Below are positions 1-9,800 of a stretch of DNA of 38,136 nucleotides, piece by piece. The notes under the pieces were generated by a model. It saw only the letters and a list, made by a program, of their open reading frames with translations, was not told the DNA's origin and did not search any database. The translations under genes were made by a program, and so were the position numbers. Numbering within the stretch: the first letter of the stretch is position 1; every line of letters starts with the position of its first letter. Origin of the DNA: Bacteroidota bacterium (lineage in GTDB: Bacteria > Bacteroidota > Bacteroidia > Chitinophagales > Saprospiraceae); NCBI GenBank assembly GCA_963169325.1, contig CAUJEY010000230.1, positions 1 to 38,136 of the forward strand, written 5' to 3'.

Positions 1-15
1 GTACTGTGACTCGGC

Positions 16-67
16 GCGCTCTACGCCACTTCGACATTCGATATTCCGTGTTCGATATTCGATATTC
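16..67. repeat. Dispersed TTCGATATTCGATATTC-type repeat, single arm
   Basis: This 52-base stretch matches 19402-19453 at about 45 of 52 positions by eye. It carries the same GCGCTCTACG head and the same TTCGATATTCGATATTC tail. At the second site the sequence is one arm of a large palindrome; here only one arm is inside the window and the other may lie beyond its left edge. An open frame runs through the repeat into the following gene, so automatic gene callers may place that gene's start inside the repeat. Confidence 0.7.
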
Positions 68-104
68 TCCGAGTCTCCGTGGTGAAAAAACAAACAATCA
101 CTAC

Positions 105-1289
105 ATGCATCCCGATTCATTCGTCGTCAAAGAACCGCAGGACAACCGCACCACGGCGCCGCACGTGCTGCCCATCTACGCCACTTCCTCCTTTGTTTTT
201 GAAAACATCGATCAGGGCGTTGAAATATTTAAAAATATCGAAAGCGGACACGCGTACAGCCGCTATGCCAACCCGACCGTAGACACCGTGGCGCGCAAAA
301 TTGCCGACCTGGAAACGCTGGGACTGGACATGAAAGCGGAAGCAGTGCTCACCTCTTCGGGTATGTCGGCTATTTCCACCCTGCTGCTGGGCTTGCTGAA
401 ATCCGGCGATACGGTGCTGAGTCAGGGCAATTTGTACGGAGGCACCACGGAACTGCTGTCGGCCATTTTACAGCCGCTGGGTGTGGATACAATTTTTACG
501 GATTTGCGGGATTTGAACGGTGTGGAGGAAATACTGCGTTCGAAACCTTCGGTCCGATTGCTTTACTGCGAAACGCCGGCCAACCCAACCCTGGCCTGTG
601 TGGATATCGCCGCACTGTCCGAACTGGCGCACCGCCACGACACGCTGGTAGCCATCGACAATACCTTTCCTACCCCGCTCCTGCAACAACCTTTTGCCCA
701 CGGCGTGGATTTTATCATTCACTCCACCACCAAATACCTGAACGGCCACGGCAACAGCATTGCCGGTATCATTGTGGGCCGCGACCATGAGCTGATGCGA
801 AAAAAAGTGTGGCGCGCCATGAAACTCGCCGGCACCAACTGTTCGCCCTTCGAAGCCTGGCTCACCCACAACGGACTCAAAACGCTGGCCCTGCGTATGG
901 AACGCCATTGCGCCAATGCAGAGGCTCTGGCCGATTGGCTGGAACAACACCCCGCCGTGGCGCGCGTCAACTACCCCGGCCTGTCCTCGCACCCCGACCA
1001 CCAACTGGCCAAACGCCAGATGCGCGGTTTCGGGGGGATGTTAAGTTTTGAATTGGGCGGCGGTTTGGAGGCAGGCCTGCACTGTATGAACCGCATCCGG
1101 TTTTGCACCCTGGCCCCCACCCTCGGCGATGTGGATACGCTGATTTTACACCCGGCCTCGTCGTCACACCTGAACGTATCGAAAGAAATTCGGGAAAAGA
1201 ACGGTATTACGGATGGTATGATCCGGGTGTCGGTGGGGATTGAACATGTGGGGGATATTATTGCGGATTTGGAGCAGGCGATCGGCTAA
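105..1289 (+). CDS. Cys/Met-metabolism PLP-dependent enzyme (cystathionine gamma-synthase / methionine gamma-lyase type)
   Basis: The 394-residue protein has the full-length fold of the trans-sulfuration PLP family: an N-terminal YSRYANPT-type substrate/PLP motif, an SSGMSAIS phosphate-binding loop, the ETPANP and DNTF motifs, and the Schiff-base lysine K210 in HSTTKYLNGH. Enzymes of this family act in the cytoplasm on cystathionine, O-acyl-homoserine or methionine, and the sequence alone does not say which. I start at the ATG at 105 (MHPDSFVVKEPQ). The frame is open further upstream, but those residues are encoded by a dispersed repeat and do not belong to the family. The stop overlaps the stop of the convergent DUF2461 gene by four bases. 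Confidence 0.9.
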   Translation: MHPDSFVVKEPQDNRTTAPHVLPIYATSSFVFENIDQGVEIFKNIESGHAYSRYANPTVDTVARKIADLETLGLDMKAEAVLTSSGMSAISTLLLGLLKSGDTVLSQGNLYGGTTELLSAILQPLGVDTIFTDLRDLNGVEEILRSKPSVRLLYCETPANPTLACVDIAALSELAHRHDTLVAIDNTFPTPLLQQPFAHGVDFIIHSTTKYLNGHGNSIAGIIVGRDHELMRKKVWRAMKLAGTNCSPFEAWLTHNGLKTLALRMERHCANAEALADWLEQHPAVARVNYPGLSSHPDHQLAKRQMRGFGGMLSFELGGGLEAGLHCMNRIRFCTLAPTLGDVDTLILHPASSSHLNVSKEIREKNGITDGMIRVSVGIEHVGDIIADLEQAIG

Positions 1290-1957
1290 TCCAATATACT
1301 TTCCCCATTCAAATCCGTCGTCAGCACCATACTCATATAGTCGAAATAGGGGCGCATGGCTTCGAAGGTACGTTTCACTTCGGGCAGGAAATTGTCGCTC
1401 GCCACCTCTGCGTCCGTGAAATTCCGGTGTACGGTAAAACTCTTTTTGCGGATCAGGTCGACGGCCGGACTGTCTTTATCGTAGCCACGGGGCGCTGTTT
1501 TTAGTTCGTCACCCTGAATGGCGCCAAAATATTTTTGGAACGTAGCGTCGGCAATAATTTTGCGAATAGACTGATCGTCGGCGACGAATTCGTCGCGAAT
1601 ACGTTTGAGGTCCTGGGCGTTGGGTTGCCAAAATCCGCCGCCGACAAACGAGGCGCCCGGCTCGATATGCAGGTAATAGCCGCCCCGCAGCCGTTTGGTA
1701 GCCCGGGTGAAACCCATGCCGAAGTTGTTTTTGTACGGCGATTTGTCGGGGGAGAACCGCACATCGCGGTAAATGCGGAACAGGGTGGCCTCTTCCAGGT
1801 GGTCGGTTTCTCCCAATGCCTGTTCGACGGCTTTGGCGAATTGTTTCATATTTGCCAGAGCAGCCTCGTAGCGGACTTTGTTGGCTTGAAACCACTCGCG
1901 ATTGTTGTTTGCGGAAAGGTCGCTGAGGAATTGGAGGGTAGCGGGTTGAATGTTCAT
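1286..1957 (-). CDS. DUF2461 family protein
   Basis: A 223-residue protein with the hallmarks of the DUF2461/TIGR02453 family: an NNREWFQANK motif near the N terminus, RDVRFSPDKSPYKNNFGMGF in the centre, and a GGGFW segment followed by a long helical C-terminal half. Length is normal for the family, whose biochemical role is unknown. I start at the ATG at 1957 (MNIQPATLQFL), where family similarity begins; the earlier in-frame ATG would add eleven unrelated residues. The gene converges on the PLP enzyme with a four-base overlap of stop codons, leaving no room for a terminator between them. Confidence 0.85.
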   Translation of the reverse strand: MNIQPATLQFLSDLSANNNREWFQANKVRYEAALANMKQFAKAVEQALGETDHLEEATLFRIYRDVRFSPDKSPYKNNFGMGFTRATKRLRGGYYLHIEPGASFVGGGFWQPNAQDLKRIRDEFVADDQSIRKIIADATFQKYFGAIQGDELKTAPRGYDKDSPAVDLIRKKSFTVHRNFTDAEVASDNFLPEVKRTFEAMRPYFDYMSMVLTTDLNGESILD

Positions 1958-2079
1958 CAATTGAATTTTATAGCAGGTAATCGGCAACACTATATGTCTT
2001 GGCTGATGAAATGGCAGTCATGTGTTCTAATTTTTTACAAAAATACGGCCACGGCGTGAAAAAGCCAAAACAAGAAACC

Positions 2080-2574
2080 TCACGGCGACGCCGGTCCATA
2101 CGTGGTCTTCACCAACGACACCTTCGTTTGGCCCCACCCTTTTGTAACCGTCACGATAAACAAATTATCAAAATCATTCTCGGCAATCGTGACTGTTTCG
2201 CCGCACAAGCCCTGCACGATCTGAGGGATATTGTTGGAATGACCGGTTACCAGTACGTCCATGCCGCCGAGATTTTTCAACTTGGCAATCAACCCGGCGG
2301 TGGTGTCGGGTTTGTACAGGTTCAAAGGCAAATCCAGCGCAGTAGCCAGGGGCTGCGCGGTTTGTTGGGTACGCTGAAACGTGGAGGCAAAAACCCGGTC
2401 GATGCCTTTACCGAGCAGGCTGTCGCGCAAGATATTGGCACGGGCCAGGCCGGCAGCACTGAGATGAGCATTGGAGGAATCATCCTGTTTTTCGGCGTGG
2501 CGAACGAGGTAGTATTTCGTTGTGCAAGCCGGCAGGAGGCAGCACAGGGCGATAATAAAAACAACTTTATGCAT
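2080..2574 (-). CDS. Histidine phosphatase family lipoprotein (SixA/PGAM-like)
   Basis: The 164-residue protein begins with a short lipoprotein signal ending in a LLPAC lipobox, so it is predicted to be lipid-anchored in the envelope. The mature part starts directly with the histidine-phosphatase signature LVRHAEK. It continues with the FASTFQRTQQTAQPLA arginine motif and ends with the second catalytic histidine in VTGHSNNIP. All catalytic elements (RHxE, the ASTFQRT arginine and the GH dyad) are present, so it is probably active on a phosphorylated substrate that cannot be named from sequence. The size fits the small SixA-like branch rather than cofactor-dependent phosphoglycerate mutases. 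Confidence 0.85.
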   Translation of the reverse strand: MHKVVFIIALCCLLPACTTKYYLVRHAEKQDDSSNAHLSAAGLARANILRDSLLGKGIDRVFASTFQRTQQTAQPLATALDLPLNLYKPDTTAGLIAKLKNLGGMDVLVTGHSNNIPQIVQGLCGETVTIAENDFDNLFIVTVTKGWGQTKVSLVKTTYGPASP

Positions 2575-2599
2575 ATATGAAAACCTTAATCGTCATAAC

Positions 2600-2953
2600 T
2601 CAATAGAAAAACTGCTCCTTCACGATTCTCCCATCCCGCACCTCGTACACCCCGATTTCGTCAAAATTGCGCCGGATACCATCGGTGTAAGTCGCCTCAA
2701 AACCGAGCGCCAGCGAGAAGAACCGGCCCGCTACCTGTGGATCATTGAAGTAGCCGCTGTGAACGGCCTTAATGGTTTCATGAAACAAGGCCGCGCGTTC
2801 CTGAATACCTTCCACGCCGGTCACATGCGGCATCAGGTTGTGCGGTGGCTCGAGGCTCTCGAACGCCGGGTCAAATAATTCCGTGTAGGCTTCGGCGTAT
2901 TGTCCGTTGCGGCACAGCTCCACCAAGCGATGGGCAATTTCAGCAGTTGTCAT
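2600..2953 (-). CDS. SnoaL-like / NTF2-fold protein
   Basis: A 117-residue protein shaped like a one-domain NTF2/SnoaL fold: an N-terminal helix pair (IAHRLVELCRNGQYAEAYTELF), a middle with a helix and strands, and a C-terminal EIGVYEVRDGRIVKEQFFY strand pair typical of the family. Members are small cone-shaped enzymes or ligand-binding proteins, and no specific substrate can be assigned. Its minus-strand upstream region carries CAACTTTG near 2991-3000, resembling the TTTG part of a Bacteroidota -7 element. It lies 25 bases upstream of the histidine-phosphatase lipoprotein gene on the same strand, so the two may be cotranscribed. Confidence 0.7.
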   Translation of the reverse strand: MTTAEIAHRLVELCRNGQYAEAYTELFDPAFESLEPPHNLMPHVTGVEGIQERAALFHETIKAVHSGYFNDPQVAGRFFSLALGFEATYTDGIRRNFDEIGVYEVRDGRIVKEQFFY

Positions 2954-3035
2954 AGCAGGTAATTAAATGCTAAATGTTTTAAATGAATGCCGCAAAGTTG
3001 AAATAAATCAATTTAAAAACAAAATGTTTTTTTAG

Positions 3036-4919
3036 TCAATTTTTAACCACCGGCTTCCGCACCCGCTCCTGCCCGGAGCGCAGCAATATGTAATAAATGC
3101 CTGCCGGCAAATGTCCTAACGACAGCGGGATATCCGCCTCGGCATCCACTTCCACCTGAAGGGGCAAACCGGTAGCCTGGCCGAGCGCATCGAGTATTTC
3201 CACTTCGATTTTTGCCGGTCTGGCGCTTTGAATGCGCAGGCGGCACAGATCATCCACCGGATTGGGTGAAACCGAAAGTTGAAGGGAGGACGCAAAAATC
3301 GTCACCTGGCGTGCCGGCGAAAAGGTATGCCGGCCGTCCAAATCCAGTTGCCGCAAGCGAAACGTGTAATAGCCCGGCGCCAGGTCGGGCGTCGCAAATT
3401 CATAACGGGCCGGGCTGGTTCCGTCTCCTTTAGCCGGTACAAAGCCCAATACCTCCCACTGCTGCGTATTTCCGGCGCTTTGTTGTATTTCAAAACCGGC
3501 GTTGCCGGTTTCCGAGGCGGTTTCCCAGCTCAGCAGCGCTTTTTGCCCGTCGGCCCGGGCGTCGAAGCGCACCAACTCCACCGGCAGGGGCGATTTGATG
3601 ATCTGTATCAGGGCGACATTGAGGGTCGTGAGCACGCCGTTGCTGAGGGTTACCTGTCCGCTGTATTGATAATAACCCGGGTAATTCACCAGCACCGTAA
3701 ATACGCCGCTTTCCACTTGTCCCATTTTGTATTCCCCCGTCGCATTGGCATATTCAAAGTTAGGCGTGTTCTGTATTTCTATGGTGGCGCCGGTCAGCGG
3801 CTGGCCGCTGGCGGCGGCGGTTACCTGGCCTTCGAGGTAGCAACCGCGCGTATATGTCGGCGTCAGCACCCACAACTGGCCATCGCTCGTTCCCTGTACT
3901 TTGATGTTCGAGGCAACAATATTGCCCGAAGGGAAATAAGGGTACACGCCCCAGCAGCCTTCAAAACCCGATCCTGAGCCGTTCGGGTAGGTATCGAAAA
4001 GCCCCACCTTAACCAGGTTGGCAGGGCGCGATCCGTCTATAATGGCCACACCGTCTTTATACCACGAGGTCACGGCATAGTCGTCGATTACATGCGTATT
4101 ATGCACGATTGAGCCGGAACCGGGCGTAACTTGAATTTTGTCTAAGAAAGTTATATCTCCGGGGTCGGACACATCGTACGCAGTCAGAAAGGAATAGCTT
4201 ACTTCGTCGGTAGTGAACAAGGTATTGCCCGATTTCCAGGTATTGTGCGTAAAAGCGCCGGGGGTGGATTGGGTACCGAGCAATACGGGGTTGCTCTTGT
4301 TTGTCATATTCACGATAGAAAACTGGCCGGCGTAAATATGCCCGGCATAGAGCAGGTCATTATCCACAAAGCCGTCGTGGACATACCCGACGAAGTTGAC
4401 GAACCCCGAGTAAGTCGGGTTGTACGGATCGGCATTCGGGTTGAACACCTGCGCTCGCCCGCCGTTCAGATTGCTGCCATACACATAGAGGTAGCCCGTT
4501 GTTTCATCGATATGCAGCGCATGCCCACTGGTCAGCCCCGATCCGCCATTGACACTGTGGTAGGCTAAATTATTATTCGGCAAATTAGTCAGGTTAATAA
4601 TCTGTATCTGTCCGCCGCCTTCCGATACTACGTAGGCATAATGCGAATAGGTTTTGATTTCCCGCCAACTGCTTGCCGGGCCGGGAATTTGTACGATCTG
4701 GGTGGGATTATCCGGATTGGTGACATTCACTACGATCATTCCGTTGGCAGCGCCCACCAGCGCGTACTCATTCCCGCCGGCGGTGTACCCCCAGATGTTT
4801 GCCAGTTGCTGACCGGGAAAAGTCATGGTGGAACGCTCGATGATATTGAGATTTTGGGAAAACAGGGCTGTACTGACAAGTAAGCAGCACAGCAGCAGAA
4901 TGTGTATATGTCTGATCAT
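3036..4919 (-). CDS. Choice-of-anchor B family secreted protein with T9SS sorting domain
   Basis: The 627-residue protein has a signal peptide (about residues 1-21, ending LFSQ). A propeller-like region of roughly 330 residues follows, with LVGAANGMIVVNVTNPDNP, YAYVVSEGGGQIQIINLTNL and similar blades, matching the choice-of-anchor B family. Next comes a carboxypeptidase-regulatory-like segment (LEGQVTAAASGQPLTGATIEI). A linker follows, then a type A T9SS C-terminal sorting domain in the last 75 residues (SVSPNPVDD to VRKPVVKN). I start at the ATG at 4919 because it begins the signal peptide. It should be exported by Sec and then attached to or released from the surface by T9SS. Its ligand is unknown. 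It lies 76 bases downstream of the TPR-like gene. Confidence 0.85.
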   Translation of the reverse strand: MIRHIHILLLCCLLVSTALFSQNLNIIERSTMTFPGQQLANIWGYTAGGNEYALVGAANGMIVVNVTNPDNPTQIVQIPGPASSWREIKTYSHYAYVVSEGGGQIQIINLTNLPNNNLAYHSVNGGSGLTSGHALHIDETTGYLYVYGSNLNGGRAQVFNPNADPYNPTYSGFVNFVGYVHDGFVDNDLLYAGHIYAGQFSIVNMTNKSNPVLLGTQSTPGAFTHNTWKSGNTLFTTDEVSYSFLTAYDVSDPGDITFLDKIQVTPGSGSIVHNTHVIDDYAVTSWYKDGVAIIDGSRPANLVKVGLFDTYPNGSGSGFEGCWGVYPYFPSGNIVASNIKVQGTSDGQLWVLTPTYTRGCYLEGQVTAAASGQPLTGATIEIQNTPNFEYANATGEYKMGQVESGVFTVLVNYPGYYQYSGQVTLSNGVLTTLNVALIQIIKSPLPVELVRFDARADGQKALLSWETASETGNAGFEIQQSAGNTQQWEVLGFVPAKGDGTSPARYEFATPDLAPGYYTFRLRQLDLDGRHTFSPARQVTIFASSLQLSVSPNPVDDLCRLRIQSARPAKIEVEILDALGQATGLPLQVEVDAEADIPLSLGHLPAGIYYILLRSGQERVRKPVVKN

Positions 4920-4995
4920 AGCCAAAAAATTGATTTCAATATTGCCGGTTAGATTCCCTGACCTGTCAACCAACAACCCGTCAACTAATAACCGG

Positions 4996-6384
4996 TTAAC
5001 CGGCCAACCGCCCCAGCAACCACTCTTTTTCCGTTAAAACAGCTTCCGATTCTATCTGCCTGCGCAATACCTCGGTATCTTCCGGCGTCCGGCGGAGCAG
5101 TGCGCGGGTATAACGCACAATGTTAAGGAAATTTTCCCGGTGGTACCCCACGGCCTTTTGGCGGCGGATATAGTTTTTCACGCTGTCGAGGTGGCTTTCC
5201 AGCAGGTCGGTTTCGCCGGTTTCGTAGTAAATTTTCAGTTGCAGGATTTTGGCGTTCAGGCTGTTGATAAAGTCCTTGTAATCGGCGCGCTGCAGGTGCA
5301 GCAGGGCCGTCCGGTAATCCTGCCGGGTGTAGGCCACGCGGGCCATGTTCAGGCTAAAGGCTGCTTCGCGGTAACTGCGCTCCAGGAAGGGTTTGTAGTG
5401 GTGGATAAATATTTCCGCCCATTCAATTTCCTGCAACCGGATAGCCACGCCGACAATATTATGGTAAGCAAAACGCGAAAACATGCCGTTTTCGAGCAAC
5501 AAATCCCGCTCCAGTGCTTCGCGATAGAGATCGAACGTGGCGCGATACCAGACGCCGGTTTCGTTGCTTTTTTTAACGCCGAAATTGATCGCCAGCAAAT
5601 ACAACGCCCGCAGCTCTTCGGGAGGGAATTGGTCGGCATGGCGGGACAACGTTTCCCGAAAACGGTTAAAATGGTCTTCCGCAGCCGGATCGGCTAAAAA
5701 ATGGCAGGCATGGAAGTACAACGCGATAGCCGGTTCCCGCAACAGCCCTTCCGTTTCCACGTGTTCGAAAATCGCGTCGAGCAGCCCGAAACGGTATTCG
5801 GTTTTGAACACGGCCTGGTGCGAGCGGGCCAGGCAAACGTGCCGGAGTTTGCGGGCGATGTAGGTCGTATCCATCAGGTCGGAAATTTCCTGCAGGTTGA
5901 ACGCTTCGTACCGTTTGGCCGCCGAGGCCGACTGGAATTGCTCCAGTTCGATGCGGTGCAGGTCGTCGAAATGTTCGGCATGCCGCCAGGTTTGCCGTTC
6001 GCGGTCGCGGCGCACCTCACGCAGGGCGATTTGCCCGTGTTTCGGCAGGTTGCGTTTGCGATAGGCGCCCGCCAGGCGTATTTTGTTGCGTTCCGGGTCG
6101 GAAAATTTTTCCTGGTACATCCAGTAGTGTTCCAGCAGTTTGAGCAGGTCGCTGTTGGCTAATCGCATTTTTTGATCGTCGAAAGCGGCGCCGGGATAAG
6201 CGGCGGCAAAGGCAGCCCCGGCCTCCGGCTTTTCGCCATTTTCCACACAGCGCCGCAAATAGGCCGCCAGTCCCATCAATTGTTCCTTTTGATTAAAAAA
6301 CGGGGAACGTGTGAATTTGTCGAATTCGCGCAGTTCGGATTTGGAGAGGGCGGCAAAGGCTTCCCAAAGCAGTGTGTTTTTCAT
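4996..6384 (-). CDS. TPR-like helical protein, module copy 1
   Basis: I do not recognise a named family. The 462-residue protein is almost entirely helical with a repeating Ala/Leu/Tyr pattern (for example AFSLNMARVAYTRQDYRTALLHLQRADYKDF), suggesting TPR-like helical hairpins. It has no signal peptide or membrane segment, so it is probably cytoplasmic. It is a clear paralogue of the protein at 30852-32252, more than half identical by eye along the whole length, with shared landmarks FNLQEISD, RKLRHVCLA.SHQAVFK, ELRALYLLAINFGVKK and TGETDLLESHLDS. Both paralogues are transcribed divergently from an SprB-repeat T9SS protein. A regulatory or assembly role for those surface proteins is my inference from context. 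Confidence 0.75.
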   Translation of the reverse strand: MKNTLLWEAFAALSKSELREFDKFTRSPFFNQKEQLMGLAAYLRRCVENGEKPEAGAAFAAAYPGAAFDDQKMRLANSDLLKLLEHYWMYQEKFSDPERNKIRLAGAYRKRNLPKHGQIALREVRRDRERQTWRHAEHFDDLHRIELEQFQSASAAKRYEAFNLQEISDLMDTTYIARKLRHVCLARSHQAVFKTEYRFGLLDAIFEHVETEGLLREPAIALYFHACHFLADPAAEDHFNRFRETLSRHADQFPPEELRALYLLAINFGVKKSNETGVWYRATFDLYREALERDLLLENGMFSRFAYHNIVGVAIRLQEIEWAEIFIHHYKPFLERSYREAAFSLNMARVAYTRQDYRTALLHLQRADYKDFINSLNAKILQLKIYYETGETDLLESHLDSVKNYIRRQKAVGYHRENFLNIVRYTRALLRRTPEDTEVLRRQIESEAVLTEKEWLLGRLAG

Positions 6385-6412
6385 TGAGCGTAATTAGGCA
6401 ATGCTTGGCATA

Positions 6413-6651
6413 CGCTTGGTGAAAACACCAAGCGCGGCGTCATATAATTTCATGATCCCTTCCATCGCCGCGCTTGGTGTTTTCACCAATCGTAAACGGT
6501 TTAGTGTAAATCATGGCATACGCTTGGTGAAAACACCAAGCGCGGCGTCAAATAACTTCATGATCCCTTCCATCGCCGCGCTTGGTGTTTTTCACCAAGC
6601 GCAAACGGTTTTGTGCAAGTCATGGCATACGCTTGGTGAAAACACCAAGCG
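6413..6651. repeat. Array of five REP-like hairpins, period about 108 bases
   Basis: Five hairpins of one design, with 9-base arms CGCTTGGTG and CACCAAGCG around a 4- or 5-base A or T loop, sit at 6413-6434, 6471-6492, 6521-6542, 6579-6601 and 6630-6651. Loops alternate AAAA and TTTT(T), so hairpins alternate in orientation. Pairs are joined by a GCGGCGTCA...CCATCGCCGC spacer that itself forms a wider dyad. The second hairpin has one arm mismatch. The repeat step is 108-109 bases. The array lies between the divergent starts of the TPR-like gene and the adhesin gene. An open frame across it is an artefact of the repeat. Confidence 0.9.
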
Positions 6652-6807
6652 CGGCGCTCGGCGCTACGAAAATCAAAAAGTGAGTTTAATTTTTAAGTAT
6701 TACTAAAGAGGATAAAATTACATTGTTCGCTACATTTTTTTGTTTAAAACATTAATAATCATTATTTTATTTTTTACAAAATTAAAAAAAACGCTACAAT
6801 CTTGTTT

Positions 6808-6879
6808 TTTTGTCTTTGCACGCCGAGCCGGCGTTCGCCACTTTTGCAGCATCAAATACATTGTGAAAAGTCTCGACGC
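6808..6879 (+). promoter_or_regulatory. Promoter/leader of SprB-repeat protein 1
   Basis: The block TTTTGTCTTTGCACG at 6808-6822 resembles the Bacteroidota -7 element TAnnTTTG extended by GCAC. Exactly the same block occurs before the paralogue at 32374-32388, and the distance from its last base to the ATG is the same (58 bases) in both. Within the leaders, TTTGCAGCAT and GAAAAGTCTC are also conserved at equal positions. A second TTTGCA at 6844-6849 is an alternative -7 box. Confidence 0.55.
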
Positions 6880-9800
6880 ATGAAAAAATACTTACTTGTT
6901 GCCTTATTGCTGTTTTCCGGTCTCTATTCCGCCGTCGCACAATGCACCGCTGACGCCGGGCCCGAATTTATTCTAACCTGTAATACGACCGAGGTGGTGT
7001 TGCAGGGCTCTTCCAATGCACCCAACGCCACTTATGCTTGGTCCGGTCCGGGCGGATTTACCTCGACGCAACAAAATCCCGAGGTTAATATACCCGGCGT
7101 GTATTCGCTCACCATTACCGACCCGTCGGACGGATGTACCGCCACGGCGGGCACAGAAGTGGTAGAGAACATCGCGCCACCCCAGTTGTTCGCCTCCGGC
7201 GGCGTGCTGACCTGTGCAACAACTTCCATCAATTTGAACATTTCCACCAGCCCGCAAAACACACCCTGGATTTGCACGGGTCCGCAAAACTTTACCTGGC
7301 CGGCACAAGCCGTCGTGACGCAACCGGGCGTTTACACCATTATTGCCACCAACTCCGGCAACGGCTGCACCACAAGCACGACGGTAGTCGTAAACATGGA
7401 CGTACTTAGTCCCTTGGCCAGTGCAACAGGTGGCGCACTCAGTTGTGTGCAACCCGTACTGACGCTTAGCGGCGCCGGCTCCAGCATAGGTCCCCTATTT
7501 AATTATACCTGGACAACTTCAAACGGGAATTTCGTATCTGGAACAAACACGCTCAACCCCGTGATAAATGCCCCCGGAACATACATCCTGATGGTCACTA
7601 ATACTGCGAACGGCTGTACCGCTACCGCTCAGGCAATTGTTACCCAAAACGGAACGTCGCCCGACGTGACCGCCAGCGGCGGCACGGTAGGTTGCACCCC
7701 GGCCAACATTACCCTGTCGGCTTCCTCCAATACACCGGGTGCAACGTTCGTCTGGAGCGGACCGAACAATTTCAATTCTTTTTTGCAAAATCCGGTGCTG
7801 CTCAATGCCACCTCCTTACAGGCCGGCGCCTATACCGTCACGGTTACTAACACGGTAAACGGATGTACGGCCACGGCTACGGCAGTGGTGGCGCTCGGGT
7901 CTGATGTGCCGCGGGCGACGGCCGCCATTACCAGCCCAAATTGTAACGGCGATGCAACGGGAAGTATAGTGGTCACAGCAAGCGGCGGCATACCGCCTTA
8001 TACTTATGTCTGGACGGGGCCAGGCGGCTTTGCCAGCGGTTCAAAAGATATTGTAGGCGTACCTGCGGGCATTTACGCCCTCACCATATCCGATGGAACG
8101 GGCTGTTCCAACGTGCAAAGTTTTAATATATCGCAGCCGGCGCCGTTGGTGCTGACTGCTAACATAACGCCTGTATCCTGTTTTGGCGGTTCGAACGGTT
8201 CTATCGCAATTGAGATTTCAGGGGGTAATGGCGGCGGCACCTTTGCATATTTATGGTCTACCGGATCAACCAGTTCTATGCTGTTCGGATTGCCTGTCGG
8301 TACCTATACCGTCACTGTGGTGGATATTAATAATTGCACCGCAACACTTCCGGTACAACTCACGCAGCCCGCGCAATTAGTTGTAACCGGTATTACCGCC
8401 TGCGAAACCAGTACCAATGCGCAAGTCACCGGCGGTACCCCACCCTACCTGTATTCCTGGCGATTAGGCAGCCCGAACGGGCAGGTTATGGCGACCGGGC
8501 CGAACCCGCAGAATTTAATCCCCGGCCTGTATTATCTGGTCGTTTTCGACGCCAAGGACTGTACGGTGGTCTCCGCCCCCTTTACCTTTGGGGCCAACAC
8601 TACGCCCTGCACCCGGATAACCGGACGGATCATACTCGATGAAAATATCAATTGTGCGGAAGACCCACAGGAACAAGCACTGGGCAACCGGTTTGTGCAG
8701 GCAAGCGGCGTTAATGGTACCTTTTATGGCATCAGCGACACCTCCGGGGAATATACAGTTACCGTGGCGCCCGGCGACTATGTACTAAGTTTTGTGGTTA
8801 AAAACGCCCAAACGGTTGTCTGTCAAAACGATATAGCTGTAAGTCTGCCCCAGCAAGGCGACACCGAACAGGTGGATTTTCTGGTACAAGTACCCGATCC
8901 CGAATGCCCGGCACTGTCGGTGAATATTACCACTTCGGCACTGCGCCGCTGTTTCAACACCAATTACTACTATATTCACTACTGCAACGACGGCCCGGGC
9001 ACTGCCCTGAATGCGTATATTGATTTTGATCTGGATCCTTTAATGTTCGTTATAAACACCTCTAAACCATTTACCAACTTAGGCAACAACCAGTTCCGTT
9101 TCCAGCTCGGCGACCTGGCACCCAATGATTGCGGCAATTTCTGGATCCGAACGGAAATTTCCTGTGAGGCTGTTTTGGGGCAAACACACTGCTCGGAGGC
9201 GCATATATACCCCGACTCGTCCTGCAACCCGGTCGATCCACTTTGGTCGGGGGCATTGATAGAAGTTGCATCCGAATGTGCCGGCGATTCTTTAGATTTT
9301 ATCCTGAAAAACGTGGGCGCAGGCGACATGGAGCAACCCCTGGAATACATCGTGATTGAAGACGGCATTATGAGTTTGCAGGGTTCGGGGCAACACCTGC
9401 AAGCCGGGCAATCAATGGTGGTGAGCGTACCGGCCAACGGCGCTACCTGGCGCATCGAAGCAAAACAGGAACCCCTGGCGCCGGTGCAAGCCATCCCGGT
9501 TTTATCGGTGGAAGGCTGTGTCACAACCGGCTCTTTCAGCACGGGATTCGTCAATCAATTCGCCCTGAATGACGAAGACCCCTGGGTAGACCTGCATTGC
9601 CGGGCCAATACGGGCTCCTACGATCCTAACGACAAACAAGGTTTCCCCACCGGCTTCGGCGCCAAACACTACATCCGCCCCGGCACGGAACTGGAATACC
9701 TCATCCGTTTCCAAAACACCGGCACCGATACGGCTTTCACGGTTGTTATCCGCGACACTTTGTCTGAATGGCTCGATCCGCTCACGGTACAGGCCGGCGC

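Noticed and set aside
6413-6651. Possible CRISPR array
   Set aside because: Repeat units alternate in orientation and the spacers are repeated, not unique; no cas gene nearby.
6401-6706. Frame of 101 codons over the hairpin array (RLVKTPSAAS repeated)
   Set aside because: The amino-acid repeat is just the translation of the REP-like hairpins; no family pattern or ribosome site.
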